Positions 24,542 to 36,551 of a stretch of DNA of 64,000 nucleotides are shown piece after piece (the stretch's first letter is position 1; each line of letters starts with the position of its first letter). A model generated the notes under the pieces. It saw only the letters and a program-made list of their open reading frames with translations, had not been told where the DNA came from and ran no database searches. The translations under genes and the position numbers were made by a program. Source of the stretch: Crotophaga sulcirostris (lineage: Eukaryota > Chordata > Aves > Cuculiformes > Crotophagidae); contig VYZB01000281.1 of the NCBI GenBank assembly GCA_013397455.1, positions 248,001-312,000 on the forward strand, read 5' to 3'.

Positions 24542-24804
24542 GCTGGCACAGGGTGAAGAGACACTATCAGGTGACTGGTTTGCATGATCACATTTATTGG
24601 TTTTTAAACATTGAGAACTGCGTACGAATCCTGCTGGACTGTCCCAACCAGCTGCTCCATCACTATCCACTGCAGAAGCTCACCCCTAAAGTGATGTCCA
24701 GCTTTCTGGCCACAGCAGCAAAGTCATGAGGACATTCCTCTAGAGCCCAAGTGGCATCAAGTTACTGCTGCAGAAACAGGGTCCTTCTCCTGAGGTGCAT
24801 GGGG
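24542..24804. other. unique spacer between oppositely oriented CR1 copies
   Basis: 263 bp without CR1 wording separate the minus-strand pieces from the plus-strand piece. No gene or motif is supported in it. Confidence 0.5.
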
Positions 24805-25035
24805 ACTGAAAGGGTGATTGGTGACTGGAATGCGCTGCCCAGGGAGGTGGTGGAGTCGCGGACCCTGGATGTGTTTAAGGGAAGATTGGATGAGGCACTC
24901 AGTGCCATGGTTTAGGTGATGAGATGGTGTTAGTGTTGGCTTATAGGCTGGACTCGATGATCTCAGAGGTTCCTTCCAACCTGGTTATACTGTGAAACTG
25001 TGATACTGTGATACTGTGATACTGTGATACTGTGA
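24805..25035 (+). mobile_element. CR1 LINE 3' end, young subfamily B, 5'-truncated
   Basis: It starts within the ORF2 segment 'gaaagggtgattgg' and runs through 'ggaggtggtggagtcgc', the ORF2 stop and the 3' UTR to a tail of five TACTGTGA-type units ending at 25035. It carries the diagnostic changes 'gtgatgagatgg', 'ttggcttatagg' and 'acctggtta', shared with the copy at 51928-52091 and different from the other young copies. Only about 35 codons of ORF2 remain. Confidence 0.95.
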
Positions 25036-27174
25036 CCTGTGTCCAAGCAGCAGAAGGTCCCACCAAGGTGTGGATGGGGTGTACTGGATTTAGCAGACTG
25101 CTCTGTTAATGTGGATCTCTAAAACCTGGGCTCTTGTGCTCGGTTTGAATCAAATTTCCAACAGCTTCATAACTACGTCACCGACGGGAGGCCTTTAGAG
25201 TAAGCACATTGCAGTTTCCTGACATTTTCGTTCCTCTATCTTGACATTTCTGAAGGGCACAAGAGGCCTAAAAAAAGAAACAGCCGCTCCCAGGGCACCA
25301 TATGTTTTCAATTCCATCCTGCACTGGTGTAATAGATGGTTTTATTATAAATATGCAGCAGTTTTCCAGATGAGCCTCCCCCTCCCCCTTAAAATGACCT
25401 GCTATAATTGTGCAGGGCAGAGATTGCTGGGAGAGGGAAGGAGAAGGAACACGGGTGGGAAGAGCCCTGGGAGCTTTTAGGCACCCATTTAGAAGGTGCT
25501 GATATACTCCATTAATCAAGTTACCAACCCAGACCTCGATGCTGCAAATATTTAAAGAAAAACCACTTGACTCAGGCGAGCAGTTGCGCAGCGATGCTCA
25601 GCAGAAGTCTGCAGCCTCCGTATACCATTTCCCCCACTCCTCCATCCCTCCTGCTGCCTTTTCTGAGGCTTTCTCTTGATTTCTTAAAATCTTTCTGTGG
25701 ATGATCATTTTTTGTACAAGCCAGCATGTGGGTTGAGCAATTGCTCTCAGCAACTGTTATTTATCAGGAGATTTTCATATGGCTCACTCTGCAAGGGACT
25801 GAGGCTTTTGTGAGACTTTGTTCTTCTTTTAAACAGCCAAACAATTCCTAATAGAATTAATATAGAATAGTAAAATATAATGTAATATAATAAAATGCCC
25901 TTGTTGGTTAGAATAACTGCAGTCTATAAACCAGTGCAGCTGTACCAAACTGTGGAGCTGTTCTGGCATTTCAGAGGTTACTGGGTTCCTATCTATCATC
26001 TGGCTGTTCTGGGCATTGTTGTTATAACTATTGCCTTACATATCCCTGTTTGCAGTTATTTATACAGTGCTCCAAGTTTAACTGTTTGGACTTTCTGTTC
26101 CGCATTATCTATTCTGGACTGATTTCTACATATGTGCAGGGGTTAATTTCAGTCAGAACAGCTAAGAGAAGAAAAATACATTTCGGGTGGCTGTTTTCTT
26201 AGAAAAAACCCCAAACATCCTCATGTTTTGAGTGAGGACTTACAATTTGTCAGTGAGAATGGCCTGGGCATCAGGATGTGCCCCTGGCCTCATGAAGGGG
26301 AATCCACCCTCATTGAGTTGTCCAAACTGTGTATTTTGAATTGCAGCTTGTACATGCAAAGAAAAGATGTGCTGGAGCACACCTGAAACCCCATGGGGTT
26401 TCTCCGTGTTGGTTGAGCATTGGAGAGGTGGAAGAAAGACAGAAAAGCAGCCTTTAATTTGATGGGCCTTTGCCCTGAGTACAGCTACAGAAATCACTGT
26501 GAGTTTTCTCTTTTCAGGTGAAGTTTTTTGGAGGGTATTTTGTTAGTTACATCACGAGGGCAAGCTGCACCTGAGCACGTATGGTGTGGAGCTTGAAACC
26601 TCATCCACACACATAAAAAACCCAGTGGAAACTCTGTTATCTACTTTGCCAGCTCTGACTCACGCAGCAGAATTCACATTGTAGTACCTGCAAGCAAGCT
26701 AACTGAGAGATGAGTGGAATAAGAGATGGAAAAGGATAAATCCCATCAAGGGGGCCACGGAGCTGTATGTAGGTACATCAGCAGGACAGGTCCCTTTGAG
26801 ACTCAGTGCTCATAAAGGATCACTTCTGGTGCTTAAGTCAGCTCACCCTTCTGTCTGACATAGGGTAGATGGACCTCACCCTGAAAGGGTGGGTTTCTCT
26901 TCAAAAAATTCTATCAATGGCCAATTTTTTTGCTCTTAACAATTCCTGCACCAACTACCTGTTAACACATCAACCTTTACCACAGCCAAAGATCTGAAGT
27001 GTTTGGATTATATATGTCTAATGCTTCTGGAGGATAGAGAAGAGGGAAGAGCAGGGTCAAGGGCAAGTAAAATTTATGTGAGGGAAATAGCTGATATGAA
27101 ATGATTTAGTGGGAGGAGACGGAGGAGCAAGAGTCAGATGAGCCACAAACACCACATAAACTTTAACATATAGT
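25036..27174. other. unassigned non-coding DNA
   Basis: No gene is supported. About 25240-25560 is non-repetitive and includes a plus-strand frame of 79 codons (25241-25480) that I do not recognise. An A/T-rich patch of taata-like words lies at about 25855-25900. Confidence 0.45.
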
Positions 27175-28440
27175 TTGTTACGTTTTGAGATCAGAAGAGA
27201 CCACTTCCATGACTCAGATCACCTGCTTAGCACTTGCTTCACGATTACCATCCTCTCCAGTTCAGAATCTGTGTTTAACCTAGAGGATATTCCATTTTGA
27301 AATATTAGTTTTGGTTTTAAAGAGACTGGTAGTTAATGGATTTTTCATTGGAATACTCAATAAGCCATTTCAGTGGCTAATATCTCTCAACATTGACATA
27401 TCATGACTTATTTTAAATACAAATTTTCTCGGCTGCAACTTCCAGGCACTGGATCTGGTTGCACCTATATCTATAAGGGTATAAAACCTCTTTGTTGTCA
27501 AGTTATTGCTCCTTATGAAAACTCATACAAAGAATGACCAAAGTCTCTCCTTGAACCCAAGGTAAATAGACCAACAATTCTGAATCCTACTGAAAGCCAC
27601 TCTTTCCAGACCTCTGATCATGCTTGTGGTTCTCTGAGTTCTTTCAGACTTTTAATGTTACAGGACGAATGAAGGACCCAAGACCTGATGTGCTCTTCCA
27701 GGTATAATCAGATATCTCCAGATACAGAGGGAACATACCCTACCTAATCTTAGCAGACATCCCTTAGTTTCTTCAGCCAAGGGCTGGTTGATCATCTTGT
27801 GGAAGTAGGATATCAACTGGTCACCGCTGCCTTGACTTCCCCTAGTTTTGTGCATGTCTTGGTTTCTCAGAAAGGCAACCACATATTCTAGGTGTGACTG
27901 AACTCTTGGTCACCTACAGATATGACCTTATTTCAGCTGTCTTGAATGTACCATTTGTTTGAGCCTGGTTTACGTATAGTTTGGGTCACTCACTATGCAT
28001 CATCATTATCCAGCTTGTCCTGTCCTCTTCATTTCTTACCTCCTCTGCTGTTTTTGTGTCACCTGGAAGTGCTATCAGCAATCGTTTGATTTCTTCTAAA
28101 CCAGTGACAAAAATGTCCTTGAGTACTGGACAAATGCAAGTCCTTTACAATTTCCTCTTTAGGAAAGCACTCATTCAACAATGAGTTTCTGTTTATCTTG
28201 CATTATATTTTGAGACCTAACACTTCACAGGTTTTCACCCTTTCAGTGCATCTCTTAAGGGTTTTCTACCACTGTAGTTTCTTTGTTTGGAATGTATGGT
28301 ATATCAAATATTTTATGGAAATAGAAATATATACTATATTTATGCAGTTACCCTTATCAATCACCTTTGTAAATTTCTACAGACATCACACTGGGTACCC
28401 CATGCTTATTTTTCATATATAATTTATTTATACAATTTGT
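27175..28440 (-). mobile_element. ancient CR1-type LINE relic, antisense, about 1.27 kb
   Basis: The stretch is collinear with the 3' third of an amniote CR1-type LINE read in reverse. Markers in order are: 'agaccacttccatgactcag' near 27200 (3' UTR core); 'ctgcaacttccaggcactgg' near 27434; 'gatcatgcttgtggttctc' near 27615; 'cctgtcctcttcatttctta' and 'tttttgtgtcacctg' at 28018-28065; 'ccagtgacaaaaatgtcc' near 28102; 'ttttgagacctaacacttca' near 28207; and 'acccttatcaatcacctttg' near 28350. The last four fall in the reverse-transcriptase domain. Stops and indels throughout make it inactive. The family match comes from memory of turtle and crocodile CR1 wording and is strong at these anchors. The extent past 28440 is uncertain. 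Confidence 0.8.
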
Positions 28441-31400
28441 ATTAAATTTCATAAACTGCACTTGGTGAATTCCTATAGCAACAGTCCTCTATTTTCCTTC
28501 AGTCAAAGACAGGGGAACGGACTCAGTCTTCACCATCTTCATTCCATTTACCCCTTTCAGAGTTAAATAAATATAAAATGAGTATTTCAGGAGCTTTATC
28601 AGTCCGGATATCTCAAAAGAAATAAAATTGCATATGCTATAATAGAAAATAAAGCAGCAGAATATTATTTGTCCAATATAATTCTGGGTGAGTTAATTTC
28701 CTGCAGAAGTTACTATCTAAACAAAACACATTTCTAGAAGAGTGTTAAAAGAACATGTATTAGCCTTTCAGCTGGCAACAGTGTTTCCAGTTTTGTCAGT
28801 GTGTTATCTTTTCACCTATTTCAATATCTTTTATGGCAGTTTGTATTTGTGGTTGTTCAGCCCAGGCGAAAACTAAGTATCCTTAACAAAATTTAAGCAA
28901 TAGCAACATGGATTATTCAAAGGACAAAGAACAAGCATCTGTGATGAATAGACAGCACTGGTGGAGCCAAATAGCAATCCATGAAAGCAAACAAGGGGAA
29001 CATCTTTCAAAAAAGGGAGAGTGCCAGCTAAAACAAACCTCCATCAAGGTCTATCCTGTGTGACTGGAATTTCTGCAACCAGTAACTCCAGATTTCCTTG
29101 GTCTTGGCACTGGAAGGAGGAAATACCTTCACAAGGATGAACTTTTTCCTGGACAATGAATCCAATATGCTACATTGCTCTACGCTTACTTCCCATCACT
29201 AGTCATTGCATACTGGTCTCTCTCACTTGCACTTTCTCCCCTTTAAGACTTATTTACAACTCTCTACATGGTTTCTTCTGCCTTTTTTGATGCTCATCTT
29301 CCAAAATAACTGAAAACTATAAGATCTTTTTTTCAAATGGGTCCATCACAGAACAGATTTGACTTGTCTAGCCCATGTGTAAGACAACCATGTGAATATA
29401 ACGTAGACCATGTTGTATCCCATTGTGTAGATAATCTGCAGATTTAGCTGATATTTGCTCCAGCACCACAGACAAGCAAACCTTTCACTGATATAGCCTA
29501 TCTTCACAAAAATGGATGTTCCAATATCAGTGTCAATTTCCCTTTAAGGGAGAGATGCCTCGCTTGGAACTAAACTCTAGGCTTCACCTATTTCTCTCAT
29601 GAGTTCACAGATGCATCCTGTGCTAGATGTAAACTCCAAAGAGCTTAGGTTTTGTACAGGAAAAAAAAGTGAGAAAGGGAAAAAGAACCCACACACTTAG
29701 GTGAAACTGATTTCTCCAGGACAATCAGCAAGTCAGGGATGGAGCTGTGTGTCATCGACCCTCACTTCTGAGCTAAGAAGGTGTTCTTTGAGGACTGGTC
29801 CCTCTTGACTTCAGGACAGGGCCTCTTGGTCTAGTCTACTGAATTGGTCCTGAACTGTGTATTAGCTATTAAGTGTCATTGTTTCAGAACAATGTACACC
29901 TCACCTGGGAGGGAGTTCCCAGGCAAGTCCCAAGTGTCAAATGGCCGGAACAGTGACTGGCATCATGTCTCGCTTTCTCCAGTGGCAAAGAGCAGTTGTT
30001 TGTGCCACAATCATCACTAAAAAAATCACACTGCATTTCTCTTGTCATAAGACATGCTCACAAAGACACACATTTCTAATATCTAAGCCTGAGTAGCATT
30101 TACTAGCAAGTGTTGATGTGTTAAGTACCACATCTCCTTCTTGAGTCTATGTGTGATATTTTTCCTTTAACCCTGTGAAGAACCAGGACATAACCAATCT
30201 TGACTCCCTTTTCTCTACTAATGCCTTCAGGCAGAACCTTTTATGCCTGCAAAACTAGAAGCATCAGCACAAAACTGCCTAGGATTAGACCCTTTGCCTT
30301 TTATGGCAAAACAAACAGGTCTTCTTGAGGTCATATTCAAAATAACTGTGAAAAATGTGATGGGGGAAAGTTTTGGCTGCTTGCCAGCAGCCTTTCACAT
30401 GTCTTTGTTCCTGTTGATGAAAACCATACTGATTGTGAGGCTGACATCCGTGTGGACTAGCTGCATATGCACACAGAAACTGTGCAGATAAAAGCTGTTT
30501 GAGTCAGCAGAGCTGAGCAAATTTTGCATGCAGCTTCTCGCCAGAGCTTTCTTGGGCAAGGGAAGGTGGCACTGGTGCTTCAGTCCCTTGCTCAGGTCAT
30601 TTTGCTACCACATCTGAGACACCTACTGAGCCCTCCTTGCACAACTGCTTAGTTTTCCCTCAGCCAATTTGTCACAGATCCACAAAATTTTAAGGTGCAG
30701 CTCTGATTTCTAATGCATTAACAAGACATGCTGATGCAGTCTTCGTTGAGATGTAATTAACAGATGTGTGGGGAGTAAAAATTTTTTTATTGAGGTACTC
30801 CTCTGACTTGAAATTCATTCCTCTGGACCAAAAGAGCCTGCCCCTCTGCTTTGTGTAGCTCTTTTTGATCTTCTTTCTGCGACTGTGATAATGGTCCCTC
30901 CTCCCCTTAGGAAGAAAAAATCCTTTTATCCTCTTTTTTTCCCTCTGGGTGTTTGGCTCTGTTCTCTGGCTTCAGAGGGGTGAAGGGGAATAAAGCTAGA
31001 AGATATCTCTCCAAAAATAGTTCTAATGATTAGGACTCTTCCTACCCTTGGATGGCTTGGTTGTATTGTCTTCTGCTTAGCTCTGGTTTCACAACAGCTT
31101 CACGAAAGGATGGGCAGAGCTTAAGGAGGCTGGCACTGACATCAAGTTTAGCTACAGGGAAAGACCTTTCTTCCCTGTGCCAGAGATGAATGCTCCTGCG
31201 AAGTCACTAGGAAATTGTACCAGCAGCAAGGAAAGAGCCACGCTCAGAGGTCCCTCCAACATGGGCAGCACCCAGATGTGGGCTATTCCCTGTCTTTGTT
31301 GCCAGATGCAGAGGGATGGGGGGGTGCCTGCATGGGATGGCAGTCTTCTCCCTCCCCTAACACCTTCTCCTCCAGTGTTGCTCTTCTCACAAGGAGCAGA

Positions 31401-32219
31401 GACCAGAGGAGATGCTTGCCTGCCTCCTTTCCTAAGTGAGGGAGTGGAGGTGGATGCAAGGTGCCCGTTCCTTGGGGTGGTGTCTGGATCTCACCTGCTC
31501 AGAGCTGAGCCCTGCATTCTTGCTTGTGTTTGACCTCCTAAAAGTGGTTTCTCAAACTGTGCCAAAGGAGGACAGTTCTCAGAAAAGCTTCAGCCTGACA
31601 GAGACGCAGGGAAAAGCCATGTCCTGCCACCGAGCTCCCCTGCAAAGCCACAGGCAGGGTGAGGACAGCCCTTACCTTGCACCTTTGGAGTTTTCCAAAG
31701 GTTTTCCACCCTGTGAAACTGCAAGGCCAATGAGCACTGCAGGCTGCTTAGCAGGGCAATCGGAGTTTGGAGGAAACCCCCCAAAAGAGAAACCTGGCAT
31801 GTTTATGGGCATTACACAGAGCTGAATTATCCGTTGGAAATGTGTAAGCTAAACTTAGGTGTTTCTTCTCAGCAGAAGTAGCTGGGATGTCCAAGAAAAA
31901 GGGCTTTCTACTGTGCAAGCACTTTTAAGCAAGCCTGAACTGATGTCAGCGTAGAAACTGAGAGCTGACACAGTGCTTAGGACCTGGGTCTGCAAGAAAA
32001 GAAAAGAACACTTGGGTATTTTTTTTGTCTCTTTCAACTTCTAACTCCAAAGTGTGGGAAGCAGAGCTCACGTTGATGAGCATCAGGGGAAAAAATCTCC
32101 ATGCTGTGTAAGTGATGTGCTAGACAGAGCAAAAAAAAAAAGTGGTGCACTGAAAGTTTGATGTGATCAAATAAAAGTAGATCGTTGTGCCACTCAGACT
32201 ATGAATGAGGTAAAATAAT
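28441..32219. other. unassigned non-coding DNA
   Basis: AT-leaning DNA without recognisable genes. A frame at 31177-31533 (118 codons) and one at 31436-31825 (129 codons) overlap in different frames in a slightly GC-richer patch and have no domain features. The first few hundred bases could be further decayed LINE. Confidence 0.4.
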
Positions 32220-32560
32220 TAAAAGTTTGAACAAAGCATTTTCCAACTCCCTTCTGCATTTTTCCCCTAGGCATTCGATACATTGCTTCATCTTAACAAG
32301 GGAAACCATACTTAATTTGAGCCTGGATTCAAATCACCTGAGCCCTGATCGAAAAGTAAATGCAAAGTCAAATCAATTTCATGTAAAGCTGAGTACAGGC
32401 AGCTACTGGGAATTAAAACCACTGCCAGCAATTATCACAGTTGTGATGGTTATTTCCAGAGACACTTTATATTTTGTTTTCGCAGGCTGCACTTCATAAC
32501 ACACAAACTCTCAAATTACCTTTTATGCTTCAGCACTGAAATGTTTTAAATCCACTTGAA
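32220..32560. other. non-repeat segment with homeobox/POU-like words, candidate conserved element
   Basis: It holds an octamer-like ATGCAAAG (about 32370), several AATTA words and an inverted repeat ATCACA-GT-TGTGAT at 32434-32447 whose centre forms the E-box-like CAGTTG. There is no repeat wording. A plus-strand frame of 90 codons (32227-32499) covers it but resembles no protein I know. Regulatory function is inference. Confidence 0.22.
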
Positions 32561-33612
32561 AAAAATGAAGGAATCAGTTGATATTTCAGAAGCTCAGAAC
32601 TTTCCAAATATCCTTCGTTTACATTAAAAATATTTCTGTGTGAAAGGTGTCTCCAGTATAATCAATTTTTTTGGAAGTGTCTTAGAGGCTTCCTCTTGTT
32701 GCCTCTGGATAACACAGTCAGTAACTCTCCTCTTCCACTTCTGTACTCATTGCCTCTCTTGAAGGCAATGAGGTCTGGGGCAGAAACTTTTCCTGCACCG
32801 ATGCTGCGACTTCGCTGTCTGTTTTGTGACTCACTGGGAAGCTGTCGCGTAAACCACCTGTGAAATCCATCCCAGTCCACCCAGCCTCCTCTTTAACTTT
32901 CTGAAGCCCCTACCCAGCAAACACCTGCCCTTCAGAGAAGTGTTTATAGCTGAAGAGACTCATCAAAGAGCCCACAACACACTGCTGGTGGAGAAAAGGC
33001 AAATCTTACACTTAGCATGCTGCCTCTACATCCACGTTAGAGGGCTTGTTGCTCCTCTGTGGACTTATCCTGACCCAAGAGTATGAGGTTGTGGGAGGGG
33101 TTTGGGTTTGATGCCTCCTGAGCAAAGCAAGCAGGAAACACTCCCTTTGCTTATTTCTGATCCCAAGAATTGGGACCACAGATGCCAGACTGGGGAGGAA
33201 CTGGGAACTGGCAGCTCTGAGCAGCTCTGAGGAGAAGCCGGCTACCTGCCCTCTGTCACATTTATGTTTGCATATTAATGAAGTTACTTTGCACAGAAAC
33301 CAGAATATTTCATATAACATTTCAGACTTACAAAACGTGTGAGGCTGAGAATCAGGGATGAGAAACATCAACTTGTGAGTTGAGTGACCTGTCGTATGCC
33401 AGAAAAAGCAAAGAGCTGAGCAGAAGAGCCTGAAAACAGCCTCGTGGCTCTATCTGTTTGTTTGTTCAGAAAAAAAAAATGTATCCAACGCTAAATATAA
33501 GCCTTTTGCAATAATCAAGTCAAAGAATCTGTGGCCCAAAAAACAGCTTGATGTATCAGGCCATGTATTCATGCTGAGTATTGCAAACAGCACTAACTGC
33601 AATTATACATTT

Positions 33613-33660
33613 GCCATTCTAAATATAATTTTTCTAGCCATTCTAGATATACTTTTTCTA
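33613..33660. repeat. 24-bp imperfect tandem duplication
   Basis: Two adjacent 24-base units starting 'gccattcta' and ending 'tttttcta' differ at only two positions (unit positions 10 and 16). It is probably a local slippage or duplication event. Confidence 0.85.
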
Positions 33661-34139
33661 ATGAGTGGCAATAAAGAAATGCTAACAGCTTGCTTGGAAG
33701 GGGGCTGTACTCTGGTTTATAGTGGAGTTGTAGCTACAACTTTTTACATCTTACTACATTATTCAGATACATTTCTGAGATAGGGATCTTCGTAATAAAC
33801 AGCACCTTGAGTTTTCTTGACTGGGGATTCTGACTTGAAAATAACAGTTTGTGATTTTATTCGAATTACTGCAGCAGCACAAAATTTGGCCTAAGCTGTT
33901 TATGGATTGGGGCGGATCCAGGACTACAGAGGTCAGGAAGAGTTCAAGTTCATACATAATGTATGGCATGTTTTAATAAGGCTCCTTTCATACTTCGGTT
34001 TGTCTGCCTGCCTTTGCATGAAGCTGCAAAGCCTCAAGCAGCACTGTTTAAAATTAAAAAGGCACAAGTAAAACCATCACCTTCTGCACTTTTAAAGTTG
34101 GGTGCATTTTCCAGGTCACTCCATTGAGCCCCATCACAG

Positions 34140-34340
34140 CTGCGTAGGGCAGCAACCCTGTGTGGCGCGGGAACGCCTCCCCTCCGAGCTAATTATCCAC
34201 CTCTTTGTTTCAGCTCCTCTGTTTGCTCAGGGCATGTCAACCGTGGGAAATTCCTGCCTTTGCTGAGAAGTTGCTGATGGTGGAGCGAAAACATTTTTAC
34301 ATAGATTAGACCTTTAAAAGTGGTTACTAATACCCACTAA
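34140..34340. other. candidate regulatory segment with TAATTA and CTTTGTTT words
   Basis: A short GC-rich patch (GGCGCGGGAACGCC near 34164) runs into TAATTA (34190-34195, a homeodomain core) and CTCTTTGTTT (HMG-box or forkhead-like), with no repeat wording. This is motif reading only. Confidence 0.2.
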
Positions 34341-36223
34341 TATGGATGGACACTTTCTGCTATACGTTGCTTTGCTCTCTTTCCCAGCTATTATGGAATG
34401 CAGCATCATGAGAGCCAGTTCTGCAAGATGCTGAGACTTTGGCTGTCGTCCAGCAAAAACTTAAATATAGGGATAGTCCCATTTACTTCAGCTGGTTGGA
34501 ATGAGCCCTTAGGCCCAGATCCTCAAAGGCATCTGGGCAACTGGCTCCCGAGGCCTGGACTTAGGGTCTGTTTGTACGTGTAATGTATTTGGTGCTTTCG
34601 ACTGTGGCTGTTTAAACAAACAGCTCTTCTCTTTGGTTTTACTCTTTTTGAAAGATACAGATTCACAATTTTCATAGTCAGGATTGGGGACTATAGAACT
34701 GGATGTGCTGATCTGAGTTTCTTGCTCATGCAAATGCGTCCTAAAATCCTATCTATGAATGTGTCGAACAATATACTGAGCATGAGTCTGTGTTCCAGCA
34801 GAAGTTCCAGCTTCACAACCCTCTCCCCTTCTACAAGGTAGCTATTTTCATTTTTTTGAAGTGAGAGAATGAATGCTGGAGTGCCTATATAGCTCACTCA
34901 AGATCGGGATTTATGCTAGAAAGTGAAAAAAATCAGATTTCCTGAAACATTAGGTGGCACAGCTCCTCCTGTGAGTGAGGAGAGGGGGATGAGTGCCAGT
35001 CCTTTTTGCAGTCAGACAGTGCTCATAGCTGGCAGATGGGAATATGGTTGATCCCATGGGTACAGGTGCAGTGTAGGTGCCAGTCTTAAAAAGTTTGTGT
35101 GGGTGCGGTTTTCTGCAGTAATTGAAAGTAAATTTGAAGATGGGAATGCTTTTAAACTCCTAGATCCAGGTCCCTGTCCTGGTTTTGTTCTGAAATCATA
35201 TCAAGGTGAGAATCCCCCTTCTCTCCTCACTTATTTTCACCAAAGGAAACTCAATATTTCAGGCTACAGTAGAGAAATGTGCTGTGGTCAGGCTCAGACC
35301 CTGCAGATGAGGACTCTAGCACGTGTCACAGCTCACGTTGCAGAGCAGCCTTAGACCCTGCCTTCTTCTGCCATCCGCCCAGAAAGGAAATATTGCAGAA
35401 GAGTGAGAGTCTGACTACACTGTCGGATCCAGTGCTGGGTAAACACAGAGCCTGTGGTAGATGAGCACGTATTTGTTTCACTTCCTTACGACGCAACTGC
35501 ATGCCAAGTTACATCAACGTACCAGAAGTATGCCAAATTCAAACACTTCAAATTTCTTTTACACCAATTGCACAATTTCTTTTACATCAGAAAATATTCC
35601 AGTTTTGCTTACCAGAAGGTGCTTCCAGCAAGCAGTAGTGGGTGCCTGTACAAATATCAGAGGCAGATCATGGATGAGGTCCTAGACATGTTTATGACAT
35701 TTGGGGTGGGATTCAGCTTTACCTTCAGGCACCTCAAGCCTCTACCATGTCGTTGTTTATTTGCAATCTGGATATCGAGGCCCTCATTCTAGTTGCTGGA
35801 GGATAGGGTCTCCTTTGCCTAAACATAGGCTTCTAAACCCATTTGAGATGCCCTAGAATGTCTCCACATCAATTCTAGCTGCCACTGCGAAAGGGCACAG
35901 GTATTCTTTAGCTCCTATGCCAAATCTGCCTACCTTGTGGAGGTGTCCCAGGTAACCCTGCTTGCCCATGTAGGGATGATATCTCCATTTAGGTTCATTT
36001 TGTGTTTGCTTTCCTTACAGGTCCTTTCATTGTGCTTCCCTCATCGAACCAGCTGTATTGACACAGCTCACATTCTTCCACACCTGCTTGGTCAGTAAAT
36101 GCACTTTAGGGCCAGATTCAATGCAAGTGGGCATTATAAACAGAAATGAAAGGGGTATAAAAATTGAAATAATTCTCCATTTTTGCAGTTTTGGCAGCAA
36201 AGTCAGAAAGCAAAAATTTTAAG

Positions 36224-36551
36224 TCATAGAATCATAGAATCATCTGGTTGGAAAAGACCTTTGAGATCATTGAGTCCAACCCTACCTGTTTAATTACTAA
36301 ACTATGTCCCTGAGCACTTCATCTATCTGTATTTTAAACACTTCCAGGGATGGTGACTCAACCACCTCCCTGGGCAGCTGTGCCAGTGCCTGACCGCCGT
36401 TTCAGTAAAGAATTTTTTCCTGATGTCTAGTCTGAACCTCTCCTGGCACAATTTACGGCCATTTCCCCTGGCCCTATCACCTGTCACTTGGGAGAAGAGA
36501 CCAACACCCACTTCATCACAACCTCCTTTCACAAGGGAGTTCTGTAGGCAA
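36224..36551 (-). mobile_element. older CR1 LINE 3' fragment, antisense
   Basis: It opens with two 'tcatagaa' tail units and 'tctggttggaaaagacc'. It continues through 'gagatcattgagtccaaccc', 'aaactatgtccctgagcac', 'cagggatggtgactcaacca' and, in reverse complement, the ORF2 end with words such as [15 protein letters not shown] and [12 protein letters not shown]. This is a different subfamily from the young copies, with a TCATAGAA tail. It is 5'-truncated near 36551 and carries small deletions (for example after 'gggcagc'). Confidence 0.94.

Larger units (their letters stand above)
32561..36223. other. unassigned non-coding DNA
   Basis: No gene is supported. It contains a CpG-bearing minus-strand frame of 72 codons at 32662-32880 that I do not recognise, a 24-bp imperfect tandem duplication at 33613-33660, a 10-bp tandem duplication GCAGCTCTGA at 33211-33230, and a small GC-rich patch with a TAATTA site at 34190-34195. 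Confidence 0.4.
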
